Assembly (NCBI RefSeq): GCF_022808855.1
Contig: NZ_JAKZLF010000031.1
Location: 1 to 64,000 of the forward strand
Direction of reading: 5' to 3'
Source of the DNA: Anaeromyxobacter soli
GTDB taxonomy: Bacteria > Myxococcota > Myxococcia > Myxococcales > Anaeromyxobacteraceae
DNA: 64,000 nt
The position numbers were made by a program, and so were the translations under genes. The notes beneath the pieces are model-generated. The model saw nothing but the letters and a program-made list of their open reading frames with translations, did not search any database and was not told the origin of the DNA. Positions 15,472-23,689 of this stretch are shown here, one piece after another; position 1 is the first letter of the stretch, and the number at the start of each line of letters is the position of its first letter.

Positions 15472-16443
15472 ATGGCTACACGTCCTCAGCAGCCCAAGGA
15501 TCCGCTTCTCGCAAACGCGATCGAGGCCATCGAGAACGGGATCGAAGATTTCACAGAAGGTCGACCACAGCGCGTGTCTTCGGCGCTTCGGAACCTCTGT
15601 GCCGGCGTGCTGCTTCTGCTGAAGGAGAAGCTCCGCCAACTCTCGCCGCCCGGAACCGATGGTGCGCTGATCTTCAAGAAGTTAGTTCCGAAGCCCGTGG
15701 GCGGAGCGGTTGTGTTCGTCGGGAAGGGCAAGTCGACCGTCGACCTGGAAGATATCAGGGAGCGGCTCGAGCCCCTGGGATTCAACGTCGAATGGCAACG
15801 AATCTTCCGGTTGCGAGACCTGCGGAACGATGTGGAGCACCATCGATCCGTGCATCCCCACACAACGATGCAGGAGGCGATCGCGAACACGTTCGTGGTT
15901 GTTGTGAGGATTCTGGAGCAGCTTGGGCTTGAGCCAGCCCACGAGCTCTCTGAGAAAACATGGGCGGAGATGCTGGCCCAAGCCGAGACCTTCAAGGCAC
16001 TGGAAGACGAGTGTCGAAAGTCCATCGACCGCGTGATCGGTGTACCTGACGAGGCACAGGAAACGCTCAGGGTCTGGCGATGCTGTCCGGAATGCAGTTC
16101 GGAGTTGATACAGGCGATCGGAACCGAGTACGCCGACCTAGCCTTTGTCTGCCGAGCCTGCGGCGCTCGGTCGGAGCTCCCAGGCGTCTTGGAGAAGGCC
16201 CTTGAGGGCGAGTATGCGGGCGACGCGTACGAGGCGGCCAAGGATGGCGACGAGCCGCCGCTGGCAGTGTGCCCCAACTGCTGCTCCGAGACCTTTGTGG
16301 TCGCCTCGGACGTCTGCCTGGTGTGCGGCGAGGGACGCAGCTACGAGAACTGCAACTTGTGCGGGAATTCGTTGTCCGTCGAGGAGCAAGACTTCGATGG
16401 ACTGTGTTCCTACTGCCACCATCGGATGACGAAGGACGACTGA
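15472..16443 (+). CDS. HEPN-like domain fused to zinc ribbons, candidate RNase toxin
   Basis: The 323-residue protein has a helical N-terminal half with the HEPN signature RNDVEH (118-123, R-x4-H) preceded by an all-helical segment (SSALRNLCAGVLLLLKEKL). HEPN domains with this motif are often RNases in toxin and defence systems. The C-terminal half has four CxxC-type pairs (CPEC, CRAC, CPNC, CLVC, then CNLC and CSYC), enough for two or three zinc ribbons, probably for nucleic-acid binding. The ATG at 15472 follows AAGAGA. The next gene, with a HELGH motif, starts 46 nt after the stop and may be its partner. Toxin activity is inference from the motif alone. Confidence 0.65.
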   Translation: MATRPQQPKDPLLANAIEAIENGIEDFTEGRPQRVSSALRNLCAGVLLLLKEKLRQLSPPGTDGALIFKKLVPKPVGGAVVFVGKGKSTVDLEDIRERLEPLGFNVEWQRIFRLRDLRNDVEHHRSVHPHTTMQEAIANTFVVVVRILEQLGLEPAHELSEKTWAEMLAQAETFKALEDECRKSIDRVIGVPDEAQETLRVWRCCPECSSELIQAIGTEYADLAFVCRACGARSELPGVLEKALEGEYAGDAYEAAKDGDEPPLAVCPNCCSETFVVASDVCLVCGEGRSYENCNLCGNSLSVEEQDFDGLCSYCHHRMTKDD

Positions 16444-16489
16444 TGTGCGCGAGGCCCCTGCGACGATTCAGTCGAGGAGTACGCCGCCC

Positions 16490-17149
16490 ATGACTTTCGA
16501 GGCTTCGCTCGCTCTCCTGAGGGAACGCGCCCCTTCCACCGCTCTCAATGGCTGGCGACTCCTTCGCGTAATCAACCGACCGTTCGGTCATCCGGGCGAG
16601 TTCGTACCCAGTCGCGATCCGCGCCAGCTCACGGCGCTCATATACATCCGGACAGGCCGGAGTCCTCGAGACACGCTGTTCACTCTATGTCACGAGCTGG
16701 GTCACTTCTGGTCGCATTCAACCGGGCGACGTGACGCCACGTATATGCGAGCAGTAGTCGAGTTCACGAAGTGGCAGAGTTCGCTCGCGTCAGATATCCG
16801 GAACTCGCCGGAGGTCCTGGCAACTTCACGTGAGTCGGCCACCTACGCACCGGCGTACGACAACGCGCTCAAGAGTGCGTTGTCGCGGCGGCCGAACCCC
16901 CTCTCCGAAGCGGAGAGACACGCGATCGTTTCTGAGGAACTTCGCGCGTGGTGCTTCGGCTATCAAATTGTGGAAGCGCTGAAGGTGCCCACAGGAGAGG
17001 CGTTTGAAGCCGAGGTGAACTCCTCTGTGGCGAATTACTGCGAACGCGCACAAGTCGCGGCCATCGTGTGGGAAGCGAAGGGATGCGCCGAGGACCTGAC
17101 GGTCGCCGACAGGGACTTCATCGCCAGCCTGACGAGGCCGGCCAGTTGA
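16490..17149 (+). CDS. ImmA/IrrE-like HExxH protein
   Basis: The 219-residue protein carries LCHELGHFWSH, a zinc-metallopeptidase HExxH motif (His68, Glu69, His72) in a context like ImmA/IrrE (M78) proteins, which cleave or bind repressors and antitoxins. It continues with mostly helical sequence and has no signal peptide. I chose the ATG at 16490, with GAGGAG 10 nt upstream, over an in-frame GTG at 16445 just after the previous stop. It probably forms an operon with the HEPN gene; a proteolytic control of that protein would fit, but is speculative. Confidence 0.65.
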   Translation: MTFEASLALLRERAPSTALNGWRLLRVINRPFGHPGEFVPSRDPRQLTALIYIRTGRSPRDTLFTLCHELGHFWSHSTGRRDATYMRAVVEFTKWQSSLASDIRNSPEVLATSRESATYAPAYDNALKSALSRRPNPLSEAERHAIVSEELRAWCFGYQIVEALKVPTGEAFEAEVNSSVANYCERAQVAAIVWEAKGCAEDLTVADRDFIASLTRPAS

Positions 17150-17302
17150 CGGGAGCTTCCATGCGAGTCCAGGGCTGGCCAAGGAGCCTGGATCTGGCGC
17201 CGAGGACGCCGACGCGGCGGACACGGGCAGATCCAGCTGAAGAGCCGGTCGCGGTGGTGCCGCTCGCGGCCAGAAGATCCACATCGATCTCGCGCGGCGG
17301 AC

Positions 17303-17473
17303 GATGCCCTGACACTCCGCGACGAACACGAAGTCGATGAACCCAAGGCAGCACGGTTCATGATTCCTTGGGTCGAGCTGGAGGCAGAGGCGGTCCTTGT
17401 CGACCCGCTCGTATGGCGCCCACGGCAGGAAGGCGGGCTTCGCAGCCTGAACTGCGACCACCTCCGCGCGTAG
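17303..17473 (+). pseudogene. relic of a CoiA-like nuclease gene (middle part)
   Basis: Frame 17303-17473 reads EHEVDEPKAARFMIPWVELE, then WRPRQEGGLRSLNCDH and a stop. This matches the intact gene's segment around HAVTKEKAEGLSIPWIEL and WVPHRDGLRPLRCDH at many positions with the same spacing. There is no start codon context and the rest of the gene is missing. Confidence 0.65.
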
Positions 17474-17563
17474 GGTTCGAGCACCGCTGGCGCTGGTGCG
17501 TTGCTGTTCCTTCACCATCAGCTCGAAAGCGTAAGCAAGCCCGAAGCCCTGCTCCGCGATGGA

Positions 17564-17690
17564 TCAGCGGGCCGTTAACGACGCTCGCTCGCGGGGCTTG
17601 CGCGCGATGACGAGCTTGAGCGGACGAACCCACTTCCCGTTCTTCCAGACACCGCGGTCCGTCCGGCTGTGTCGTCTGGTATTAGTCGAA
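17564..17690 (-). pseudogene. possible relic of a CoiA-like gene (C-terminal part)
   Basis: On the minus strand a short frame reads DRGVWKNGKWVRPLKLV and ends at 17564. It resembles the intact gene's C-terminal GGEWRDGKWVKRP. It points toward the other relic, so the locus was rearranged as well as truncated. Confidence 0.4.
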
Positions 17691-17991
17691 GAGCTCCCGG
17701 CCACCGAGTCGGCATGAGCTTCCTAGTCCTGGGCGGCCCGCCCGGTGGGCCGATGCCGCCGCTCGACGGCTACCGAATGGCCCGGCACGTGAAGGCCAAC
17801 GCGCAAGGAGTGAAGACCCTTCGTAGAGCGACTCGACAGATTCCCCGCTCTGCTTTTGCACCCGTTCCGGACATCGCCAGCCTCTCGGACTGGCTCTTCG
17901 GGCCGCCCCAAGGGACGACGCGATGACCGCACCGACCGCCACTTCGCGCACATCGATATTCTGGTGTCCGCTCCTCGAGTAACGTGCTCGC

Positions 17992-20900
17992 ATGGGCACG
18001 TTCCGCCGCTCCAGGCTCGCGCCTGGGATCTACGACGAGGTCATCACCGGTGCAGTCGAGGCGCAGCTGCAGCAGCTGGACGGTTCCACCTTCGCGATCG
18101 AGCGTAAGCATATCGAGAAGTCCGCGGACGTGGCGCCGCCCCTTGCGGCGCTCCTCCGCGACGCGCTCGACCTCACACTGGACGAGCTCGGTGGTGAATC
18201 CGCGAAAGCGCTCAAGCTGGCCGAGGACGTCCTCGGGACCCTGGCCCGGCATGCGCCCCGCGTCTTCAAGCACGGCGAAGTTCAGCTTCGGCCGGAGCGG
18301 CTCCTTGGGATCGTTCCGAAGCCGGCCGCCCTGCCCTCCTTCCCGCGCGGGTCCCTGCACACTTCGAACCTCATCGTCAACGCCGAGGGCGAGTCGCTGC
18401 TGGACCACCTCCGAAGCGAGTTCGAGAGCGCTGACCGCATCGACCTACTGTGCGCATTTGTGAAGCTGAGCGGGTTCGAGAAGCTCCGCTCGGCTATCGA
18501 GCGCCACTGCATCTCCCGTGGGCGGCCACTTCGCGTTCTCACGACGACGTATATGGGCGCGTCGGATGCTCGGGCCATCGAGCGGTTCGCTGCGCTACCG
18601 AACTCGGCGATCCGGGTCTCCTACGACGACCAAACCACGCGCCTCCATGCGAAGGCCTGGGTGTTCCACCGGGAGAGCGGCGTCTCGACCGCGTACGTCG
18701 GCAGCTCGAACCTCTCCCACGCCGCGCAGACCGACGGCCTCGAGTGGAACGTCCGCGTCACCGAAGGCGACCAGCCGGTGCTGCTGGCTCAAATGGCGGA
18801 GACCTTCGAGCAGTACTGGGCTGACCAGGCGCTGTTCGAGCCCTTCGAAGCCGGGAAGGAGGCGCACCGGAAACGGCTCGCGCGAAGCCTCGCCGCCGCC
18901 GACCGAGATCCCGGACTCGACGCGCTGATCGAGCTCGAGGCCAAGCCGTTCCAGAAGCCCGTCCTCGAGGAGCTCGCCGCCGCGCGCGCCCTCGGACGTC
19001 GCCGTAACCTCCTGGTGGCCGCCACCGGTACGGGCAAGACCGTGATGGCCGCCCTCGACTACGTGGCGCTGCGCCAAGCGGGCACGGTCGACACGCTCCT
19101 GTTCGTCGCGCACCGCCGCGAGATCCTAGAGCAGGCCCGAGCGCTGTATCGCGCCGCTCTTCAGTCCTCGGAGTTCGGTGAGCTCCTGTACCAGGGGCAG
19201 GAGCCCACCATCGGCCATCACGTCTTCGCGTCCATCGACTCCCTCCGTGACGACCGGCTCGATCCGAAGCGGTTCGACATGATCGTCATCGACGAGGCGC
19301 ACCACTCGCCGGCGTTTAAGTGGGAGTCGTTCCTGGCGAAGGTAGGCGACCGCGCCGAGGTCCTCGGCCTCACCGGGACTCCCGAGCGCGCCGACGGCCT
19401 CGACTACGACCATCTCTTCCCGCGGCCCTGGATCGGCAATCTCCGGATCTGGAACGCCATCCCGCAGGCCCTCGTGCCGTTCCGCTACTACATGCTCGAA
19501 GTTGAGGGCGTGGACCTCCGGGACGTGGGCTGGGTCGCTGGACGGTACGCATCCGACGAGCTCGCCGGAAAGCTCATCGGGGCCGCCGAGCTGTTCGTGC
19601 ACCGCGCCGTAAAGGCGGTCGCCGAGTACGTCGCTCGCCCGGAGCAGCTTCGGGCGATCGCCTTCTGCGCCAGCATCCGGCACGCCGAGATCGTCGCGGA
19701 ACAGTTCGCAAGACGAGGCTTCCGCGCACAGGTGCTCACAGGCGAGACACCGGCGTTGGAACGGCGCCAGGCCAGGAGCGACCTCAACCTCGGCAAGATC
19801 CAGGTCCTCTGCGTCGTCGACATCTACAACGAGGGGGTCGACGTCCCGAACGTCAACACGCTCTTCTTCTTCCGTCCGACGGAGAGCTCGACGGTGTTCC
19901 TGCAACAGCTCGGCCGCGGGCTCCGCCTCGCGCGCAACAAGGCCGAGCTCGTCGTCTTCGATCTGACCGGTCGCCAGCATGACGGATTCCGCTTCGATCA
20001 GCGCTTCCGCCGCATGCTCGGGAAGACACCGCGGGAACTTCGCGAGGGTCTTGAGCGCGGGTTTGCAAAGCTCCCGGCGGGCTGTCACCTCCACCTCGAC
20101 GAGATCGCGCGCACCCACGTCCTTGAGCAGCTCGAGCGATCCATTCCGGACACCATCGATGAGCTCCGGGCGCTCCTTCGCGAGCCGGCGCACTCGGGGC
20201 TTTCCCTCGACGATTTCGTTCTCGAGACCGAGGTCGGCCTGGACGTCATATACAGGCAGAAGCGCTCCTGGACCGAGCTGCGCCGTAGCGTCGGGCTGGA
20301 GGACCGCCCGCTCGCGGCAGGTGAAGGTGAGGCGCTCGAGAACATCTGCAAGCTGACCCACGTCGGCGACGGGCTCCGGCTGGAGACGTGGAAGAAGATC
20401 CTCCGCCTCGAGCGACCGCAGGTTGCGCTCGAGGAGCGCGCGCAGAATATGCTGTTCGCGGTCCTATACGGGCGGGAGCTAGCCGCAAACAGGAACGACG
20501 CCTGGAACGCGTGGACCCGTCACGAACTCCTCCGCGAAGAAGTCGCGGCGCTAATCCCGGTCCTCGCCCGCGAGAACGCGGTGCTCGCGCCTGATCTCCG
20601 CCTCGAGCCGGCGAACCCGCTCGTCCTGCACGCCCGCTACCTCGGCGTCGAGCTCAGCGCCGCGTTCGAGCGTCGCACCGAGGCCGGCACGTTTCGGGAC
20701 TTCTACACCGGCGTCGAGCCGGTGGCGGACGGCCGTTTCGACATGCTCCTAGTCACTCTCGAGAAGAGCGCCGCGCAGAAGGAGCACCTCCGCTACCGGG
20801 ATTTCCCGCTCTCCGACCGGCGTTTCCACTGGCAATCGAAGGCGGGTACGACCCAGGCGTCGAAACAGGGACGCCGCCACCTGAGTCCGCAGAGCGAGGG

Positions 20901-21084
20901 ATGCACGCCCTTGCTGTTCGTCCGCGAGCGTGCAGACGCCCGACCCGGCGTGACGATGGCCTTCCGTTATCTCGGCCCGGTCCAGCCGGTACGTGTAGAG
21001 GGTGAGAGGCCGATCACCATCGAGTGGGACCTGGCGAATCCCATGCCGCCGGAGCTCGTCCGGGTGGGACGCATTGCGTCTTGA
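17992..21084 (+). CDS. PLD-nuclease / DEAD-like helicase / DUF3427 protein
   Basis: The 1030-residue protein combines a phospholipase-D-type nuclease domain (LHAKAWVF near 217 and GSSNLS near 238, the HxK...GSxN half-motif), a superfamily 2 helicase (Walker A AATGTGKT near 343, DEAH box VIDEAHHS near 432, TGTPER, and motif VI QLGRGLR near 638), and a C-terminal DUF3427-like part ending with HWQSKAGTTQASKQGRRHLS and LLFVRER. This architecture is known from restriction-like, phage-defence-associated helicases. It should translocate on duplex DNA using ATP and possibly cleave it. The ATG at 17992 gives a full-length PLD domain; no strong ribosome site is seen. The CoiA-like nuclease gene lies 722 nt downstream on the same strand. 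Confidence 0.88.
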   Translation: MGTFRRSRLAPGIYDEVITGAVEAQLQQLDGSTFAIERKHIEKSADVAPPLAALLRDALDLTLDELGGESAKALKLAEDVLGTLARHAPRVFKHGEVQLRPERLLGIVPKPAALPSFPRGSLHTSNLIVNAEGESLLDHLRSEFESADRIDLLCAFVKLSGFEKLRSAIERHCISRGRPLRVLTTTYMGASDARAIERFAALPNSAIRVSYDDQTTRLHAKAWVFHRESGVSTAYVGSSNLSHAAQTDGLEWNVRVTEGDQPVLLAQMAETFEQYWADQALFEPFEAGKEAHRKRLARSLAAADRDPGLDALIELEAKPFQKPVLEELAAARALGRRRNLLVAATGTGKTVMAALDYVALRQAGTVDTLLFVAHRREILEQARALYRAALQSSEFGELLYQGQEPTIGHHVFASIDSLRDDRLDPKRFDMIVIDEAHHSPAFKWESFLAKVGDRAEVLGLTGTPERADGLDYDHLFPRPWIGNLRIWNAIPQALVPFRYYMLEVEGVDLRDVGWVAGRYASDELAGKLIGAAELFVHRAVKAVAEYVARPEQLRAIAFCASIRHAEIVAEQFARRGFRAQVLTGETPALERRQARSDLNLGKIQVLCVVDIYNEGVDVPNVNTLFFFRPTESSTVFLQQLGRGLRLARNKAELVVFDLTGRQHDGFRFDQRFRRMLGKTPRELREGLERGFAKLPAGCHLHLDEIARTHVLEQLERSIPDTIDELRALLREPAHSGLSLDDFVLETEVGLDVIYRQKRSWTELRRSVGLEDRPLAAGEGEALENICKLTHVGDGLRLETWKKILRLERPQVALEERAQNMLFAVLYGRELAANRNDAWNAWTRHELLREEVAALIPVLARENAVLAPDLRLEPANPLVLHARYLGVELSAAFERRTEAGTFRDFYTGVEPVADGRFDMLLVTLEKSAAQKEHLRYRDFPLSDRRFHWQSKAGTTQASKQGRRHLSPQSEGCTPLLFVRERADARPGVTMAFRYLGPVQPVRVEGERPITIEWDLANPMPPELVRVGRIAS

Positions 21085-21806
21085 GCCGGAAACTGTGGAC
21101 CGTCACACCGATCGCCCGGCTCCACAGACCCCTATTCTACTGGCAGTAGACCATCTTTCCGCCAATAAGCACGATCCGATGATTACCGGCCTCATACGTC
21201 TCATCACCAGTCTGCCGCACCGGCCCGTGTCTCCGTAGTCTCCGAAGCCGCTCGTCAGTTGTGATTCCGACAGCGAAGGGATCGTCATCCTCGGACAGTT
21301 GGCCCCCGCGCTTCGCGCCGCGCGTAGGCGTTTGCTGGGAAGACTGATGAAACGACTGTCCGTGCTAGTCACGGACCGACGACTCTCTCGCCGTGACTTC
21401 CACTACCGTGGGAGTAACGGTCGCGAGTCCTCGGTCGCGAACGCTCTCTAAGTCCCCGCCTCCGGCTGTGGTTCTTGCAAGAAGCAGACTTCTCATCTCG
21501 TTTTCAAGGCAACTACTCACGCGACACCATCGCCGTCGGCACATGCTCGAGGGCGTCCCTTGCACTCGATGGAGGCAGCGGTCGGCCCCGTGATCGAGGT
21601 ATTCCTGTAGTTGGGGCGGCCGGGACACCCAGCGCAGCGTCAGTCCCCTACTGTATCCTTGCGGCACTGGGGAGGGTGCTCGCCGTGTCCCATGAAGCGA
21701 CCGACGCCGGAACTCCCAGCCGCCCGGAACATCTCGTCCTCTGGGCGATGAGTAGCCCCTCGCGCTCCCTTGGCATTCGGTAACATTCGACTTGCGGAGG
21801 CCAGAT
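21085..21806. other. gene-poor spacer, 722 bp
   Basis: No gene supported; short minus-strand frames lack coding character. A perfect 7-bp hairpin GTCCGTG-CTAGT-CACGGAC lies at 21358-21376. Base composition is visibly less GC-rich than in the flanking backbone. Confidence 0.5.
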
Positions 21807-22883
21807 TTGCTCAGCGTTCCATGGGCGCTCGACGCGAACGGGCAGCTTGTTACCCCTGACGACGTTTCGTCAAGCGAGGGCATTCGGTGCCCGAATTCAG
21901 CCTGTGGCAGTCGCCTGATTCTTCGCGCCGGGGAGAAGCGGGTTCGCCACTTCGCTCATATCGATGAGGGTCGGTGTTCTCAGGAGAGCATTGAGCATGC
22001 GGCCGCGAAGTACCTCCTGGTGAAGCTCGTTCTGGCATCCCTGTCAGAGCCGGGGAAGCGACCGGTCATCCATCGTCGCTGTCCCGAATGCGGCAAGGTA
22101 GTTCCTCAGCCATTGCCCGATAAAGTCAAGGACGCTCGAGTAGAGGGAACGGTGGATGGCTTTCGCGCGGACGTTCTACTCTTGGACGACGCCCAGCGAC
22201 CTCTCTGCGCTCTTGAGGTGCTCCATACGCACGCGGTGACCAAGGAGAAGGCGGAGGGTCTTTCGATTCCTTGGATCGAACTCGCGGCAGCCCAGGTTCT
22301 CGCTTCGCCGCTGCGGTGGGTCCCGCACAGAGATGGCCTTCGACCTCTGCGATGTGACCACGCAGGAACCGACTACCTTCTCAGGAAGGAAGAGGAGGCA
22401 AGGCGCAAGAAGAGGGCTGCGGAAGACGAAGAAAGGCGCAAGCGAGAGGCTGCTGAAGAAGGAGCAAGGCGCAAACGGGAGGCTGCAGAGGAGGAAGCAA
22501 GGCGGGTCGAGACGATCCGTATTCGCGCCGGATGGTGTCCGTTTCCTCTGGCTCCTGGCGAGTATCTCGCGGAAATCACGGGCCCCGCATACCGCTGGTG
22601 GCCGATTTACGCGTGGCGGTCCGAATCGATGCAGCAGGCAATCACGGTGGTGGAGGCGCGCCTCCGGGACAGCCGCGAGTTCTGCCGCTACTTCCAACCA
22701 CGGAGCACCGTCTCGGTATCGATACGAGATTGGAACGGAACCTTAGTAGGGGGGGAATGGCGAGATGGAAAGTGGGTCAAACGCCCCGCGGACGGGGGCG
22801 TTGTGGACCGGGATCTCCGTGCCGTACGGACCGTACGAGTGCGGCTAGTGATGCCGCCCATAGGTCGCAGGCCGAGGATGTAG
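21807..22883 (+). CDS. CoiA-like nuclease with zinc finger and coiled coil
   Basis: The 358-residue protein starts with a CoiA-type module: a Cys pair (Cys28, Cys33), RHFAHI (48-52) and SIEHAAAKYLLVKL, then a second CPEC pair and a nuclease-like core VDGFRADVLL...CALEVLHTHAVTKEK (Asp122, Glu137, Lys147 as likely catalytic residues of a PD-(D/E)xK fold). CoiA proteins are competence-associated, but this family also occurs in accessory islands. Residues about 185-230 form a charged coiled coil with an 11-residue repeat of the type RRKREAAEEGA. The C-terminus is beta-rich with a GEWRDGKWV motif. The start is taken as TTG at 21807 with GGAGG 6 nt upstream; an upstream in-frame TTG at 21792 would place this ribosome site inside the gene. 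Relics of a related gene lie at 17303-17690. Confidence 0.75.
   Translation: MLSVPWALDANGQLVTPDDVSSSEGIRCPNSACGSRLILRAGEKRVRHFAHIDEGRCSQESIEHAAAKYLLVKLVLASLSEPGKRPVIHRRCPECGKVVPQPLPDKVKDARVEGTVDGFRADVLLLDDAQRPLCALEVLHTHAVTKEKAEGLSIPWIELAAAQVLASPLRWVPHRDGLRPLRCDHAGTDYLLRKEEEARRKKRAAEDEERRKREAAEEGARRKREAAEEEARRVETIRIRAGWCPFPLAPGEYLAEITGPAYRWWPIYAWRSESMQQAITVVEARLRDSREFCRYFQPRSTVSVSIRDWNGTLVGGEWRDGKWVKRPADGGVVDRDLRAVRTVRVRLVMPPIGRRPRM
22389..22507 (+). repeat. three degenerate 33-36-bp repeats encoding the coiled coil
   Basis: Three successive units of the form AAGGCGCAAG...GGCTGC...GAAGAA encode the charged heptad-like segment of the CoiA-like protein. They are in frame, so copy number can vary without breaking the gene. 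Confidence 0.6.
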
Positions 22884-23689
22884 TGTGATGGGCTTGATCC
22901 GGTCTTGCAGACGACGAACGGGGGGCGAGTACGGTGTCCCGAACAAGCTGCACCGATGTCCAACTTTGCAGGTACGCTTGATCTGTGAGGCCCATGCCCA
23001 GTCCTCGTTTGGCGAAGCCTACGGGCGTGCGCCCTCTCGAGGGCGTGTGCTTGACCGACGCCTGGAGTCGCCGACCACGGCTACTTCACCATCCGAGGAT
23101 TTTGACGGAATCTTGCCGTGAACCGTGTCGATTTCGTGCGAGTCCGGTTGCCTTCTGTGGTCGACATTGCCGCCGTAACTATTGTGAATCCTTCGCATCC
23201 GTAGTCTTCGCGCACGCCTGCACGCGTGGTCAATGAGGACTACGAATCCGAAGGCCAGCGGTTCAATTCGTCTTCGGGAACCCGCCAGTCAACGAGAGTA
23301 CACCGGTGCAGGTGCTGAGCGTCTGCCAGCGCGCCGCGATGTGAGCGCGGTGGTTGCGCACGAGACGGCCGTCCGCCCGCGCTGGGCCGCCGGCCGTCCG
23401 TGGCACCGAGAACATTCGAGCGTACGCCTCGACAGGCGGGTCAAGCTGGACAAGGTCCAAGCGGGCGAAGCGGTAGCGGGGAGGGCGGCGAAAACGTTGA
23501 AGCGCATGAGGCATTTCCCGCAGCCGGCGAGCCTGGTCGGCGAAAAGCGCGCAAGGCCTCCCCTCCGCGCTCAGCGGGTCATCATCCACGACCGGCAGCC
23601 AGGACGCGAATCGGCCCGAGGAGCGGTGGGTCGCGCCCGTGTCCGTGCGTCCCGTATGATGTTCGCTCGGCCGCACGGGGACCTCACGC
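22884..23689. other. gene-poor boundary region, 806 bp
   Basis: No gene supported; a minus-strand frame at 23263-23727 and the plus-strand frame starting at 23233 lack convincing starts. It contains a 17-bp imperfect inverted repeat at 23190-23254. Composition changes here from less GC-rich accessory DNA to very GC-rich sequence. Confidence 0.5.
23190..23254. repeat. 17-bp imperfect inverted repeat at the island edge
   Basis: CCTTCGCATCCGTAGTC (23190-23206) and GACTACGAATCCGAAGG (23238-23254) pair at 15 of 17 positions. The right arm plus the following GGTTCAATTC superficially resembles part of a tRNA, but no complete tRNA folds. Confidence 0.45.

Larger units (their letters stand above)
17150..17991. 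other. relic-bearing spacer, 842 bp
   Basis: No intact gene. It contains two degenerate fragments related to the CoiA-like gene at 21807-22883, in opposite orientations, described separately. The remainder shows nothing recognisable. Confidence 0.6.

Noticed and set aside
16826..17518. 230-residue minus-strand protein
   Set aside because: It overlaps the 3' end of the HELGH gene and the plus-strand CoiA-like relic, which has real similarity; the minus frame is a shadow.
23225..23285. tRNA-Arg gene
   Set aside because: A CTACGAA loop and GGTTCAATTC are suggestive, but the acceptor, D and T stems do not form; at most a remnant.
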